Assembly: GCA_963839515.1 (NCBI GenBank)
Contig: CAWIVN010000001.1
Span: 378,370-442,369 of the forward strand
DNA length: 64,000 nt
Reading direction: 5' to 3'
From: Fredericiella sp963839515
GTDB taxonomy: Bacteria; Chloroflexota; Anaerolineae; Caldilineales; Caldilineaceae
Part shown: positions 17,557-24,990 of the stretch, one piece after another
Numbering within the stretch: the stretch's first letter is position 1
Layout of the letters: every line of letters begins with the position of its first letter
Program-made: the position numbers and the translations under genes
The notes under the pieces: generated by a model
What the model saw: only the letters and a program-made list of their open reading frames with translations
The model's database searches: none
What the model was told of the DNA's origin: nothing

Positions 17557-17910
17557 TCAGAACGTCAGGACCTTATCCGCCTCGACCGTCCATTGGCAGA
17601 GCTGGCTCATGGTGCTAATTTCGACACCTTCCTGCAGCGGGACGCTCTTGATCCCACGCGCTTCACAACAGGTCCCGCACGCCTTGACCTGGCCGCCGCG
17701 GTTGATGACAGCTTTGAGCATACGCTCGACGTTGTAGTAGCCCTGTGGCGTCCCCTGGTTAGGCAGAGCACAAGTCACCGCGTCCGCCATCAGAAAGATA
17801 TGCACCTCTACATCCGCATGCTCTTTCTGCAAGGTCATAGCCATGCGCAACGCGTTGTACGCGTTCTCGGTGCCATAGGAGGCGTCATTAATGATGAATA
17901 GGATGTTCAT
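17557..17910 (-). CDS. DsrE-family sulfur carrier-like protein
   Basis: The 117-residue product starts MNILFIINDASYGTENAYNALR, the typical opening of DsrE/YchN proteins, and has the conserved Cys region KACGTCCEARG with three cysteines near residue 80. DsrE-type proteins form small cytosolic oligomers that relay sulfane sulfur, often between rhodanese and downstream enzymes. AGGAG precedes the ATG by about 8 nt. It is the first gene after the ArsR-rhodanese regulator (84 bp) and precedes the methyltransferase and the rhodanese-lactamase fusion. Confidence 0.87.
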   Translation of the reverse strand: MNILFIINDASYGTENAYNALRMAMTLQKEHADVEVHIFLMADAVTCALPNQGTPQGYYNVERMLKAVINRGGQVKACGTCCEARGIKSVPLQEGVEISTMSQLCQWTVEADKVLTF

Positions 17911-17994
17911 AATTTCTCTCCTGATAACAGACTTGATTTGATTACGCTAATAAAGAAGAATGCATTTAATGGCAGTCATGCCAGTGGTGAGAGA

Positions 17995-18666
17995 TTAACT
18001 ATTGATACCGGACAATGCCTGCTGCCATTCAACGACACCTTCCTCAAGCCGGAGCGTCTGCAGTCCGCGGCTGGCAATCAGTGCCAATGCCTGGTCGGCC
18101 ATGACGCAGTAGGGGCCGCGGCAGTAAGCCACGATGGGCATGTCGGCGGGCAATTCGTCGAGCCGCCGTTCCAGTTCTTCGAGCGGCAACGACACTGCGC
18201 CAGGAATGTGCCCGGCTGCATACTCAACCTGCGGGCGCGCATCGAGGAGGAAGACCTCCCCCCTATGCAGCCGTTCACGCAGTTCGGCAGCCGAGATACG
18301 CTCGAACTCATGGCGCTGGCTGCGATAGGCGTCCAGCGCCTGCTGCACCTCGGCGATCTGTGATTCCGTCACCGTCCGCAATTCCAGCCACAGGCGCGCC
18401 ACCGCTGGATCTGCCAGACGATAGCGGATAAAGACACCCTCTCGCTCGCTAAGCACAAGCCGGCTCTGCTTCAAGCGCTGCAAATGTTGCGATGTATTGG
18501 CAACGCTCATCTGCGCTGCGCTTGCCAGTTCCTCGACCGTTCTCGGCGCCTGCATCAGCAGGTCCAAGAGTTCGAGTCGATGTGCATTCGCCACTGCCTG
18601 CCCGACTTGTGCAAAGAGAGAGAAGAGTGCTTCTTTCTGGTGCCGTTTCCCGCCGCTTTGAGACAT
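17995..18666 (-). CDS. ArsR-family repressor fused to rhodanese
   Basis: Residues 10-100 form an ArsR/SmtB winged helix (HRLELLDLLMQAPRTVEELA, then recognition helix VANTSQHLQRLKQSRLV). Residues 120-223 form a rhodanese domain with ISAAELRERL, LLDARPQVEYAAGHIPGA and the active-site loop YCRGPYC. No Cys occurs in the DNA-binding domain, unlike SqrR/BigR-type persulfide sensors, so sensing would have to come from the two rhodanese cysteines. A palindrome TATTCAA-N8-TTGAATA lies in its promoter at 18715-18736. It stands between the divergent thioredoxin-reductase-like gene and the DsrE operon and is the obvious candidate regulator of both. Confidence 0.88.
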   Translation of the reverse strand: MSQSGGKRHQKEALFSLFAQVGQAVANAHRLELLDLLMQAPRTVEELASAAQMSVANTSQHLQRLKQSRLVLSEREGVFIRYRLADPAVARLWLELRTVTESQIAEVQQALDAYRSQRHEFERISAAELRERLHRGEVFLLDARPQVEYAAGHIPGAVSLPLEELERRLDELPADMPIVAYCRGPYCVMADQALALIASRGLQTLRLEEGVVEWQQALSGINS

Positions 18667-18714
18667 AGGTTTTCTACCTGGTCAATAGAAATGGTGACAT
18701 TGCATATATTCAAT

Positions 18715-18736
18715 TATTCAATAGTTCACTTGAATA
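18715..18736. promoter_or_regulatory. Palindromic operator for the ArsR-rhodanese regulator
   Basis: TATTCAA (18715-18721) and TTGAATA (18730-18736) form a perfect 7-N8-7 palindrome, a usual ArsR/SmtB geometry. A further half site TATTCAA is at 18707-18713. On the minus strand it overlaps a weak promoter for the regulator. A related ATTGAAT half site lies at 18858-18864, next to a TATATT -10 (18854-18859) for the divergent gene. Confidence 0.55.
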
Positions 18737-18888
18737 CTATACCCCGCACAGGTACTTGTCAAGCACAAACGCATATGACGAAAGCCTGAGCAGTGGCGCC
18801 CGTAGCATGTAACCTTGGGTGATTCTATGCATCTAACTCAACAGTAGGTACGTTATATTGAATTGATCGGGGAAAGTGGGTAAGTGCC

Positions 18889-19872
18889 ATGAATGTTGAC
18901 ATCTTTGCGCCGGGCAATCAGGCAGCGGTAATGGATTATGACCTTGCCATTATTGGCGGCGGTCCGGCCGGTGCAACGGCAGCAATGTATGCCGCACGTG
19001 CCAGCTTGCGTACATTGGTGATCGATAAAGGGTTAACCGCCGGCGCGCTGGGCATCACCTCGAAAATCGCCAACTACCCAGGCATTCTGGGCGAAATCAC
19101 CGGCGCCGAGCTATTGGAGCGCATGCGCGTGCAGGCAGAGTCATTCGGCGCGGAGTTTATCCAGGACCGGGTGCAAGCGGTCGACCTTCTGTCAGATCCA
19201 AAGCTGATTTTTGCCAACAGTGGCACCTACACGGCGCGGGCCGTGCTCATCGCCACGGGCTCCATGGGCCGCGGCCAGCGCGTGCAGGGTGAAGACGAAC
19301 TGCTTGGCCGCGGCGTCTCCTATTGTGCGACCTGTGACGCCGCGTTCTTTCGGGGCCAAGATGTCGCCGTTGCCGGGCAGAGTGATGAGGCAGTGGAAGA
19401 GGCGCTGTATTTGAGCCGCTTCGTGCGCCGTGTCCATCTGCTGTCGCCCACATCCGAACTCAAAGCGCCGGCGCACATAGTGGATGAACTGAGGCAAAAG
19501 CCCAACGTCGAAATCCATCTCGGGGCGGCGCTGCGCGCGGTGCTGGGCAGCGACCATGTGGAAGGTGTCCGAGTAGCTGTACGCGGGGCAGGCGAGCATA
19601 CGCTGGCGGTCACGGGCGCGTTTATTTATCTCCAAGGCGCGCGGCCAATCACGGATTTTCTGCAGGGCCAGCTGTCGGTGAAGGACACCGGCTGCCTGTT
19701 GGTTGACAACGAATATCGGACGGCAGTACCGGGCGTCTATGCCGTGGGTGATGTACTCTGCAACCATGTCAAGCAGGCCGTGGTAGCGGCGGCCGAAGGC
19801 GCAGTAGCCGCCATGGCAGTGGAAAAACACCTGCACGGCCGCAAACAATTGGTGGCAGACTGGGCCAAGTAA
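18889..19872 (+). CDS. Thioredoxin-reductase-like flavoprotein lacking the usual NADPH motif
   Basis: The 327-residue protein has the FAD motif IIGGGPAGATAAMYAAR, the KIANYPGI segment, redox cysteines C146 and C149 in YCATCDAAFF, and the C-terminal FAD motif GVYAVGDVLCN. In NADPH enzymes the second nucleotide site reads GxGxxA followed by HRRxxxR; here it reads VAGQSDEAVEEA and then LLSPTSELKA, with no Arg pair. A different electron donor (ferredoxin, F420 or NADH) or partner is therefore possible. A later ATG (18931) immediately precedes the FAD motif and could be the true start, since no strong ribosome site marks 18889. The downstream disulfide oxidoreductase (50 bp) is the likely substrate. 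Confidence 0.85.
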   Translation: MNVDIFAPGNQAAVMDYDLAIIGGGPAGATAAMYAARASLRTLVIDKGLTAGALGITSKIANYPGILGEITGAELLERMRVQAESFGAEFIQDRVQAVDLLSDPKLIFANSGTYTARAVLIATGSMGRGQRVQGEDELLGRGVSYCATCDAAFFRGQDVAVAGQSDEAVEEALYLSRFVRRVHLLSPTSELKAPAHIVDELRQKPNVEIHLGAALRAVLGSDHVEGVRVAVRGAGEHTLAVTGAFIYLQGARPITDFLQGQLSVKDTGCLLVDNEYRTAVPGVYAVGDVLCNHVKQAVVAAAEGAVAAMAVEKHLHGRKQLVADWAK

Positions 19873-19922
19873 TCAAGTTCATTGCGTAAATAGATCGCGA
19901 TCATAAACGGAGGAAACAGGAT

Positions 19923-20591
19923 ATGGGATTGCTCAACAACGACATCCAGAAGCAGGTACGCGAGCTTTTGTCAGAATTAGATGTGCCCGTGCGGCTGGTG
20001 GTCTTCACACAGGGTGAAGGCGGCGCCCTGGAGTGCGAGATGTGCGCCGATACCCGTGAACTCATTACCGAGGTTGCCGCCCTATCACCGAAACTATCTG
20101 TCGAGGTGCGCGATTTTGTGGGCGACGCCGAGATAGTCGAAACCTACGGTATCGACAAGGTGCCGGCTGTCGCCATTGTGCGCGACGGACCCACCCCTGT
20201 GGATTACGGGATCCGGCTCTACGGTATTCCCTCCGGCTACGAGTTCTCTACCCTGATCGAGGATATCGTCATGGTCAGCCGCGGCGACCCCGGGCTCAGC
20301 GCCCAAACGCTGGCGGCGCTTGAGAAGCTCACCGGGCCGGTCAACATCCAAGTGTTTGTGACCCCGACCTGCCCCCACTGCCCGCGCGCAGTGGTGCTGG
20401 CGCACAAGCTGGCGCTGGCCAGCGAGCACGTGCGTGCTGCAATGGTCGAGGCCACCGAGTTCCCGCACCTGGCCAACCGCTACCAGGTCTACGGTGTGCC
20501 GCGCACGGTGATCAATGAGGACATCCACATTGAGGGCGCGGTCCCCGAAAGCATGTTGATCGCCCAGTTGATGGCCGGTATCCAGAACTGA
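19923..20591 (+). CDS. Two-domain protein disulfide oxidoreductase (PDO-like)
   Basis: The 222-residue protein contains two thioredoxin folds. The first has a C38-E-M-C41 site; the second has C150-P-H-C153 in VTPTCPHCPRAV with a cis-Pro YGVPRTV. PDOs of archaea and thermophilic bacteria have this layout and form, reduce or isomerise protein disulfides in the cytoplasm, with a thioredoxin reductase as electron donor. The neighbour upstream is exactly such a reductase homologue. GGAGG lies 11 nt before the ATG with AGG closer. No signal peptide. Length matches the family. Confidence 0.87.
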   Translation: MGLLNNDIQKQVRELLSELDVPVRLVVFTQGEGGALECEMCADTRELITEVAALSPKLSVEVRDFVGDAEIVETYGIDKVPAVAIVRDGPTPVDYGIRLYGIPSGYEFSTLIEDIVMVSRGDPGLSAQTLAALEKLTGPVNIQVFVTPTCPHCPRAVVLAHKLALASEHVRAAMVEATEFPHLANRYQVYGVPRTVINEDIHIEGAVPESMLIAQLMAGIQN

Positions 20592-20620
20592 TCAATTCAC
20601 GCCGGCTCCCTGTGCTGCGG

Positions 20621-20626
20621 TACAAT
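20621..20626 (+). promoter_or_regulatory. Candidate -10 box of the sigma-factor gene
   Basis: TACAAT lies 40 bp before the GTG start of the sigma factor. TACAAT is also the -10 of pyrC, the first S41 protease and the SPFH gene in this window. Confidence 0.4.
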
Positions 20627-20666
20627 TCGTGAACACGATTGTTCGCCGTGCATGGGGAGTCTTCGC

Positions 20667-21293
20667 GTGAGTTCACTGCCGGGCAACACAGATCAGATGC
20701 TGGCCGAACGTATTAAGGCCGGCGATAAGTCCGCCTGCGACGAATGCATCGAGCGCCATTCGCCGGCGGTGTACCGGATGGCTCTGACCATGTTGGGCGA
20801 CGAAGCCGAGGCAGAAGACGTCACCCAGGAGACGTTCTTGAATGCGTTTGCCGCCATTGACCACTTCGAGTGGCGTTCGAGCCTGGGCACATGGCTGCAC
20901 CGCATCGCCCACAACCAGGTGCTAATGCATTTGCGCAAGCGCCGGCCCCTCTTTGTCTCGCTTGAGAGTGCAGAAGACGACGAACACGCCCCGACGCCGC
21001 CCCAGTTGTACGAGTGGTGCTGCCTGCCCGACCGCGACTTCGCCACGGCGGAAGCCCAGGCCGAGATTGCCACCGCCGTCGCCGCCATGCCTGAAAAGCT
21101 GCGTGAGGTGTTTCTGCTGCGCCAGCAGGCCCAGCTCTCCACTGAAGAGGTCGCCGCGGTACTCAACCTGTCCGTGAGCAACGTCAAGGTCCGCCTGCAT
21201 CGAGCGCGCCAGTGGCTGCGCGAGAGGTTGTCCGACTACTTCTCGGAGTTGGCTATGCGCGACGAGGAGACTGGCGTCGACCGGCTGTATTGA
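20667..21293 (+). CDS. ECF-type RNA polymerase sigma factor
   Basis: The product (208 residues from GTG 20667) has sigma region 2 (YRMALTMLGDEAEAEDVTQETFLNAFAAID, here cited in parts) with the DVTQETF core, and region 4 (LREVFLLRQQAQLSTEEVAAVL, then SVSNVKVRLHRAR). The GTG at 20667 has GGGGAG 7 nt upstream; an ATG at 20652, five codons earlier, has no ribosome site, so GTG is preferred. No anti-sigma gene is next to it: the following gene is a decayed kinase on the other strand. It may belong with the redox genes just upstream (75 bp), but it has its own candidate promoter. Its regulon is unknown. Confidence 0.87.
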   Translation: MSSLPGNTDQMLAERIKAGDKSACDECIERHSPAVYRMALTMLGDEAEAEDVTQETFLNAFAAIDHFEWRSSLGTWLHRIAHNQVLMHLRKRRPLFVSLESAEDDEHAPTPPQLYEWCCLPDRDFATAEAQAEIATAVAAMPEKLREVFLLRQQAQLSTEEVAAVLNLSVSNVKVRLHRARQWLRERLSDYFSELAMRDEETGVDRLY

Positions 21294-21329
21294 TGCGCTG
21301 CGCAGCCACATGCTGCTCACGCCACTCTC

Positions 21330-22046
21330 CTACACCTTCGTTGCGTGGGGCAGCGGGAGCGCAATCGCAAAGATGGCGCCGGCCCCAGGTGCACTCTCCA
21401 CCCAAACGATCCCCTTGTGGGCTTCCACCAGCTGTTTGACCTGAGCGAGGCCAATGCCGGAACCGCCGCTGGCCCGGTTGCGGGACTTGTCGGCGCGGTA
21501 GAAGCGGTCAAAGACACAGGGTAAGTCTGCGGCGTCGATGCCCTTGCCCGTATCGGCCACCTCCACCACTACGGCGCGGGACAGCCCCTCCACCGCCCGG
21601 ATTCCGGCATGCACGGTGATGCACCCACCCGCTGGGGTATAGCGCAGGGCGTTGCCCAACAAGTTGCTGAACACCTGCTCAATGCGGTCTGCGTCCACGT
21701 CGAGCAGAGGCAGATCCGGCGCGATTTCAACCGCCAAGGTTACTTTGTCGGCGCCGGCCTGCACGCCGTCTTGCATGGCTTCCAGATTGACCTTGATGAT
21801 ACTGAGGGGCGTGCGCAGCTCGTGAGCGATGTCGGCCATCATGGTGCGGCGCAGCCGCTGGTCACGCGCGAGCGCATCGGCCATAAGGTTGAAGGTCAGC
21901 GCCAACTGCCTAATCTCATCGCGCGAGGTGACCGACACGCGCTGCTCCAGGTCGCCGGCGGCAATATAGCGAGAAGCTTTCGTCGAGCCGCGCACGGGCG
22001 CCACGATCTGCCGGAAGAGGAATACGCCCAAAAGCAAGGCAAGCAA
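21330..22046 (-). pseudogene. Decayed sensor histidine kinase
   Basis: The remaining 238 codons start inside a membrane helix, continue with a HAMP domain (FRQIVAPVRG, AAGDLEQRV), the HisKA motif DIAHELRTP and a complete HATPase domain (FSNLLGNALRYTP, GGSGIGLAQV). Compared with the intact kinase at 11266-12657, about 58 residues between EAM-x-DGV and the PDLPLL/PGLPAV strand are missing. This removes the second dimerisation helix and the start of the ATPase domain. The sensor region and first helix are also gone and no response regulator is adjacent. I therefore read it as a pseudogene despite the open frame. Confidence 0.72.
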
Positions 22047-22168
22047 ACGGGGCAGCCATGTGGCCCCCTCGTTTGCTCTCTACTGTTGACTAGCGAATAT
22101 GCGCCGAGTTAGCGCCGGCCATGTCGGTGCTGCCCGGCGGCGGCCCTGAATGAAGCAATTCTGTATGG

Positions 22169-22891
22169 TTATTGCAGCTTCCCCACCGCAGCCCGCACCT
22201 GGTCCACCTCGCTCAACATGCCTGCCGCCACCAGTTCGCGCACTGCCGTGTGAGGGTCGGTGCCGGGCGGCAGATCCAGGGCCGCCAGCAGGGCCGCCAT
22301 TTCTACGCCGGTAGCATCTACGATTTCTTGCAGCGTGTGGCTGCCTTTAATACTCGTGGCGCTGGTCACTGCGGGCCGTGTCTCGCCTTCAGTGCTGCCC
22401 GTGCCGGCAGGCGTATGCGCGACCGTTGCCGGTGGGTCTACCACTGCGGTCGCCGCGGGTGAGACCGTGGGCTCAGATGTCACGGTTGCTGCTGTGACCG
22501 GTGCTGCTGTACCAGGGGGCGCCGCAGCGGCAGGCGCCGCTTCTTCTACGCTGTCTACCGGCGTAACGCCTAGCGCCTCATCGACCACCGTGCGCACCGT
22601 AGCGATTTCAAAGCCTTCCGTCATCCCTTCGAGATCCTTCAGTGCCGTTTCGGGCGGAATATCGGCGAGTAATCCGAGTTTTGCATAGAGCGCCGCCGTG
22701 GCCATGCCGGTCCCATCCGCGACCTGCTCCAGCGTCATCCAGCCTTTGACGTCGGCGCCGCCGGTAAGCTGTTCAACGTTGACCATTTCACGGCCGCTTA
22801 CCAGCCACCAACCCGCCGCCTGCGCTACACCCACCGTGCCCAACAGCAGCACCAGCGCCAGTGCGGGCAACAACCACTTATTGACTCTCAC
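22169..22891 (-). CDS. Membrane-anchored partner of the 4Fe-4S protein, with two TLE(Q/E)-type helical repeats
   Basis: The 240-residue protein has an N-terminal hydrophobic segment (about 7-26, signal peptide or anchor). Two similar helical modules follow: KGWMTLEQVADGTGMATAALYAKLG at about 49 and KGSHTLQEIVDATGVEMAALLAALD at about 185 (partial citations), each ending in a proline-turn helix. They are separated by a Pro/Ala/Thr/Val linker. Such modules occur in and beside NosR/NapH-like iron-sulfur membrane proteins. Its ATG overlaps the stop of the 4Fe-4S gene by 4 bp, so the two proteins are made together. Function unknown. Confidence 0.72.
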   Translation of the reverse strand: MRVNKWLLPALALVLLLGTVGVAQAAGWWLVSGREMVNVEQLTGGADVKGWMTLEQVADGTGMATAALYAKLGLLADIPPETALKDLEGMTEGFEIATVRTVVDEALGVTPVDSVEEAAPAAAAPPGTAAPVTAATVTSEPTVSPAATAVVDPPATVAHTPAGTGSTEGETRPAVTSATSIKGSHTLQEIVDATGVEMAALLAALDLPPGTDPHTAVRELVAAGMLSEVDQVRAAVGKLQ

Positions 22892-23811
22892 AGGGTTCCT
22901 CCTTGTTCCGTGGTCTGGGTCGCGGGGCGGCCAAAGATGCCGCGCAGGCTGCTCAACCAGTACTTAGGCATGAATGTGACCTCCAGCGCACCGTGGCGCG
23001 GACACGTTTCGACGCATTCCAGGCAGCCGATGCAGTTGGTGCTCACCAGCGGGGCAGCCTTCTCCACGGCGATGCCCACGGGGCAGGGGCGAGCACAGAG
23101 CGCACAGCTCTTGCAGGTGGACTCAGTGCGGCGGATGCGCAGGAGGCTCACGTGGCTGACCAGGCTGAGTGCGCCGCCCAGTGGGCAGGTGTACTTGCAC
23201 CAGAAGCGCGGGATGAAGAACGAAGCCGCCAGGATGGCCATCGCGATGGTGTAGGCCGGCCACTGCTCGGCGGCGTTGAACTCGAAAAGCCAGCCTAGCC
23301 CAAAGATAGTGCGATAGGGGTCGTAGTCGGCGAACCACAGCTTGATGGTGCTGACGGTCATGTACAGAACCACGGCCAGCGTTACATAGCGGCCATAGCG
23401 CAGCCAACGATCGAGCTTCTCGGGAACGTTGACGGCCCGAATGTGCAGCCGTTCGCGCAGCCAGGTCAGTGCGTCCTGCAGCGTGCCGAAGGGGCAGATC
23501 CAGCCGCAGAAGGCGGCGCCGCTGGCGAGCGTGGCGAAGAGCAGGCCCACCATCAGCACCAGGCTGGAGGGATGGGTCTTGGGCACGAACTCGCCGGTCG
23601 TCACCCACTGCCAGAGGGTCTCCACGCCGCCAAAGGGGCAGAGCGCATCGATCGAGGCCGCGCTGGCCTCCTCAAAAAGTACATGGCGCACGGCCGCTGC
23701 CACGATAAAGACCAGGAACCCTGCCTGGACAAGCCGGCGGATGAGCTGCGTGCGAGAGATCTTCCGGCGGCGTGGGCGGGTAGCGTTCAAGCGAACGGGT
23801 ACTGTAGTCAT
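22888..23811 (-). CDS. NosR/NapH-like membrane protein with two 4Fe-4S clusters
   Basis: The 307-residue protein has about five membrane helices with two CxxxCP motifs (CGWICPFGTLQDAL and WCKYTCPLGGAL) and two C-terminal ferredoxin clusters (CKSCALCARPCPVG and CIGCLECVETCPRHG). NapH, NosR and CcoG relatives pass electrons from the quinone pool towards periplasmic or membrane redox systems. AAGGAG lies 7 nt before the ATG. A direct-repeat box with -10 (23852-23883) and a hairpin upstream give it a private regulated promoter. Its terminal acceptor is not in the window, unless it feeds the thiol-redox genes nearby. Confidence 0.88.
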   Translation of the reverse strand: MTTVPVRLNATRPRRRKISRTQLIRRLVQAGFLVFIVAAAVRHVLFEEASAASIDALCPFGGVETLWQWVTTGEFVPKTHPSSLVLMVGLLFATLASGAAFCGWICPFGTLQDALTWLRERLHIRAVNVPEKLDRWLRYGRYVTLAVVLYMTVSTIKLWFADYDPYRTIFGLGWLFEFNAAEQWPAYTIAMAILAASFFIPRFWCKYTCPLGGALSLVSHVSLLRIRRTESTCKSCALCARPCPVGIAVEKAAPLVSTNCIGCLECVETCPRHGALEVTFMPKYWLSSLRGIFGRPATQTTEQGGTL

Positions 23812-23851
23812 CGAGCTGCTCCTTCGTAGCTGTGTGAATTCGATGGCTTTA

Positions 23852-23883
23852 CTCTAGCCATGGGCTGTGAAGAAGCTGTGAAG
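23852..23883 (-). promoter_or_regulatory. Direct-repeat response-regulator box and -10, copy 3
   Basis: On the minus strand CTTCACA-GCTT-CTTCACA runs from 23883 to 23866, followed after exactly nine bases by TAGAGT (23856-23851 region), in the same register as copy 1. It lies about 55-70 bp before the 4Fe-4S gene. Confidence 0.6.
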
Positions 23884-23911
23884 GAAATACAGGGAGAGTA
23901 TGTGCGGAGAG

Positions 23912-23947
23912 AAGGGGCGGCGCCGAACCAGGCCGGTGCCGCCCCTT
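23912..23947 (-). terminator. GC-rich hairpin separating the 4Fe-4S operon from upstream remnants
   Basis: AAGGGGCGGC and GCCGCCCCTT form a perfect 10-bp stem with a 16-nt loop that can pair further. It lies between the truncated rhodanese gene and the regulated promoter of the 4Fe-4S operon. No T-tract, so terminator function is tentative. Confidence 0.45.
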
Positions 23948-24015
23948 ATGCCGATAATCTCAGTGTGTTATCTGGTGCTTGGTTGGCTAACGCACGGTTA
24001 GCGGTAGCGGATACC

Positions 24016-24512
24016 TCAGCCACCGCCGGTGAGTGTAACCACGTTTTCAATGCCACTGGCCTGGTGCAAGCTGGCGGCGATCTGCGAGCGATAGCCGCTG
24101 GCACACTGTGTGATCACGGTGCGATCGCGCGGGATCTCGTGCAGGCGGTCGGCTAAATAGCCCAGAGGCATGTGGCGCGAGCCGGCAATGTGCCGCTCTG
24201 CGTACTCGCTCTTGCCGCGCACGTCGATGATGGTGAGACCGTTCTGCGGTAGCCGTTTGGCCAGCTCGCGCGCCGTAATCACCGGCAGTGCCTGCGAGTC
24301 ATGGGCCGCGACTTCAGGACTGAAATAACCCGGCACGTAGTCGATGCCGATCGAGCGCAGGTCGGCGAGAATACCTGCCGCACTGTCGACCGAAGGCAGC
24401 AGCAGGTAGACGGGGCGCTCGTAGTCCACCAGCCAGCCCAGGAAGGTGACGTAGGCGCTGTTATCCGCCGGCACGTTGACGGTGCCGGGCACATGTGAGA
24501 AGGCAAACTGGC
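24016..24512 (-). pseudogene. Truncated MBL-rhodanese protein (rhodanese repeats only)
   Basis: The recognisable part starts abruptly at GQFAFSHVPGTVNVPADN, continues through an inactive rhodanese-like repeat (RPVYLLLPSVDSAAGILADL) and a second rhodanese with LTIIDVRGKSEYAERHIAGS and the active-site loop TQCASGYRSQ. This is the C-terminal architecture of metallo-beta-lactamase plus double-rhodanese proteins; the lactamase half is missing. Upstream of 24512 the sequence belongs to a LysR fragment on the other strand. The C-terminus ends early at TLTGGG; reading one base over gives GGWLRYPLPLTVR, a more family-like tail, so a frameshift is likely there too. Confidence 0.65.
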
Positions 24513-24517
24513 CGCGG

Positions 24518-24835
24518 TTGCAACTGGGCTTGATCGAAGGCGAGCTTGACGAACCCGTGGATGCCGTCCTCGGCGTGCAGATGCTGGATGTGGTGGAGCA
24601 GTGGGTGGTAGTCGGCCCCAAACACCCCTGGTGGGGACGTGCAGAAGTAGAGATTGAGGAACTGGGCCGGCAGACATTTGTTTTGCGCCAGCGCCACTCG
24701 CAGACACGCATCTGGCTGGAGAGAGTGTTTCAGCAGCACAACCTGCACCCGCGCATCGCAGCAGAGTTCGACAATGTCGAATCCATCAAGCGCGCAGTCA
24801 TCAACGGTATGAGCATTACGGTGTTGGAATCCTGT
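24518..24835 (+). pseudogene. LysR-family regulator, substrate-binding-domain fragment
   Basis: The frame reads LQLGLIEGELDEPV, VVGPKHPWWGR, FVLRQRHSQTRIWLE and FDNVESIKRAVINGMSITVL, the standard order of motifs in the effector-binding domain of LysR regulators (EGP-D, HPW, R-GSGTR, N-ESIK-AV--G-GI). The helix-turn-helix half is absent and the end after TVLESC is out of family. It joins head-to-head with the truncated rhodanese gene at about 24515. Both genes lost their outer halves at this junction. Confidence 0.6.
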
Positions 24836-24886
24836 GGTGGAGGGCGTCCTGTCCAGTGGCGGAGAATACGGACCAGGTGAGTGGCT

Positions 24887-24915
24887 TTGAATATCTGGCA
24901 TGATTCCGGCATAAT
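24887..24915 (+). promoter_or_regulatory. Promoter of the PAS histidine-kinase gene
   Basis: TTGAAT and CATAAT are separated by 17 bp, 75 bp upstream of the GTG start. Confidence 0.5.
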
Positions 24916-24990
24916 AGGATCTGAGGTTGCTACCGCCATGGCATGACTGTGCTCGGTCCCCGGAGCTGTTACCCGCCATAGGAGATAGCT

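Noticed and set aside
18781..18888. Riboswitch upstream of the reductase-like gene
   Set aside because: No conserved riboswitch core could be recognised; the region is explained by promoter and operator half sites.
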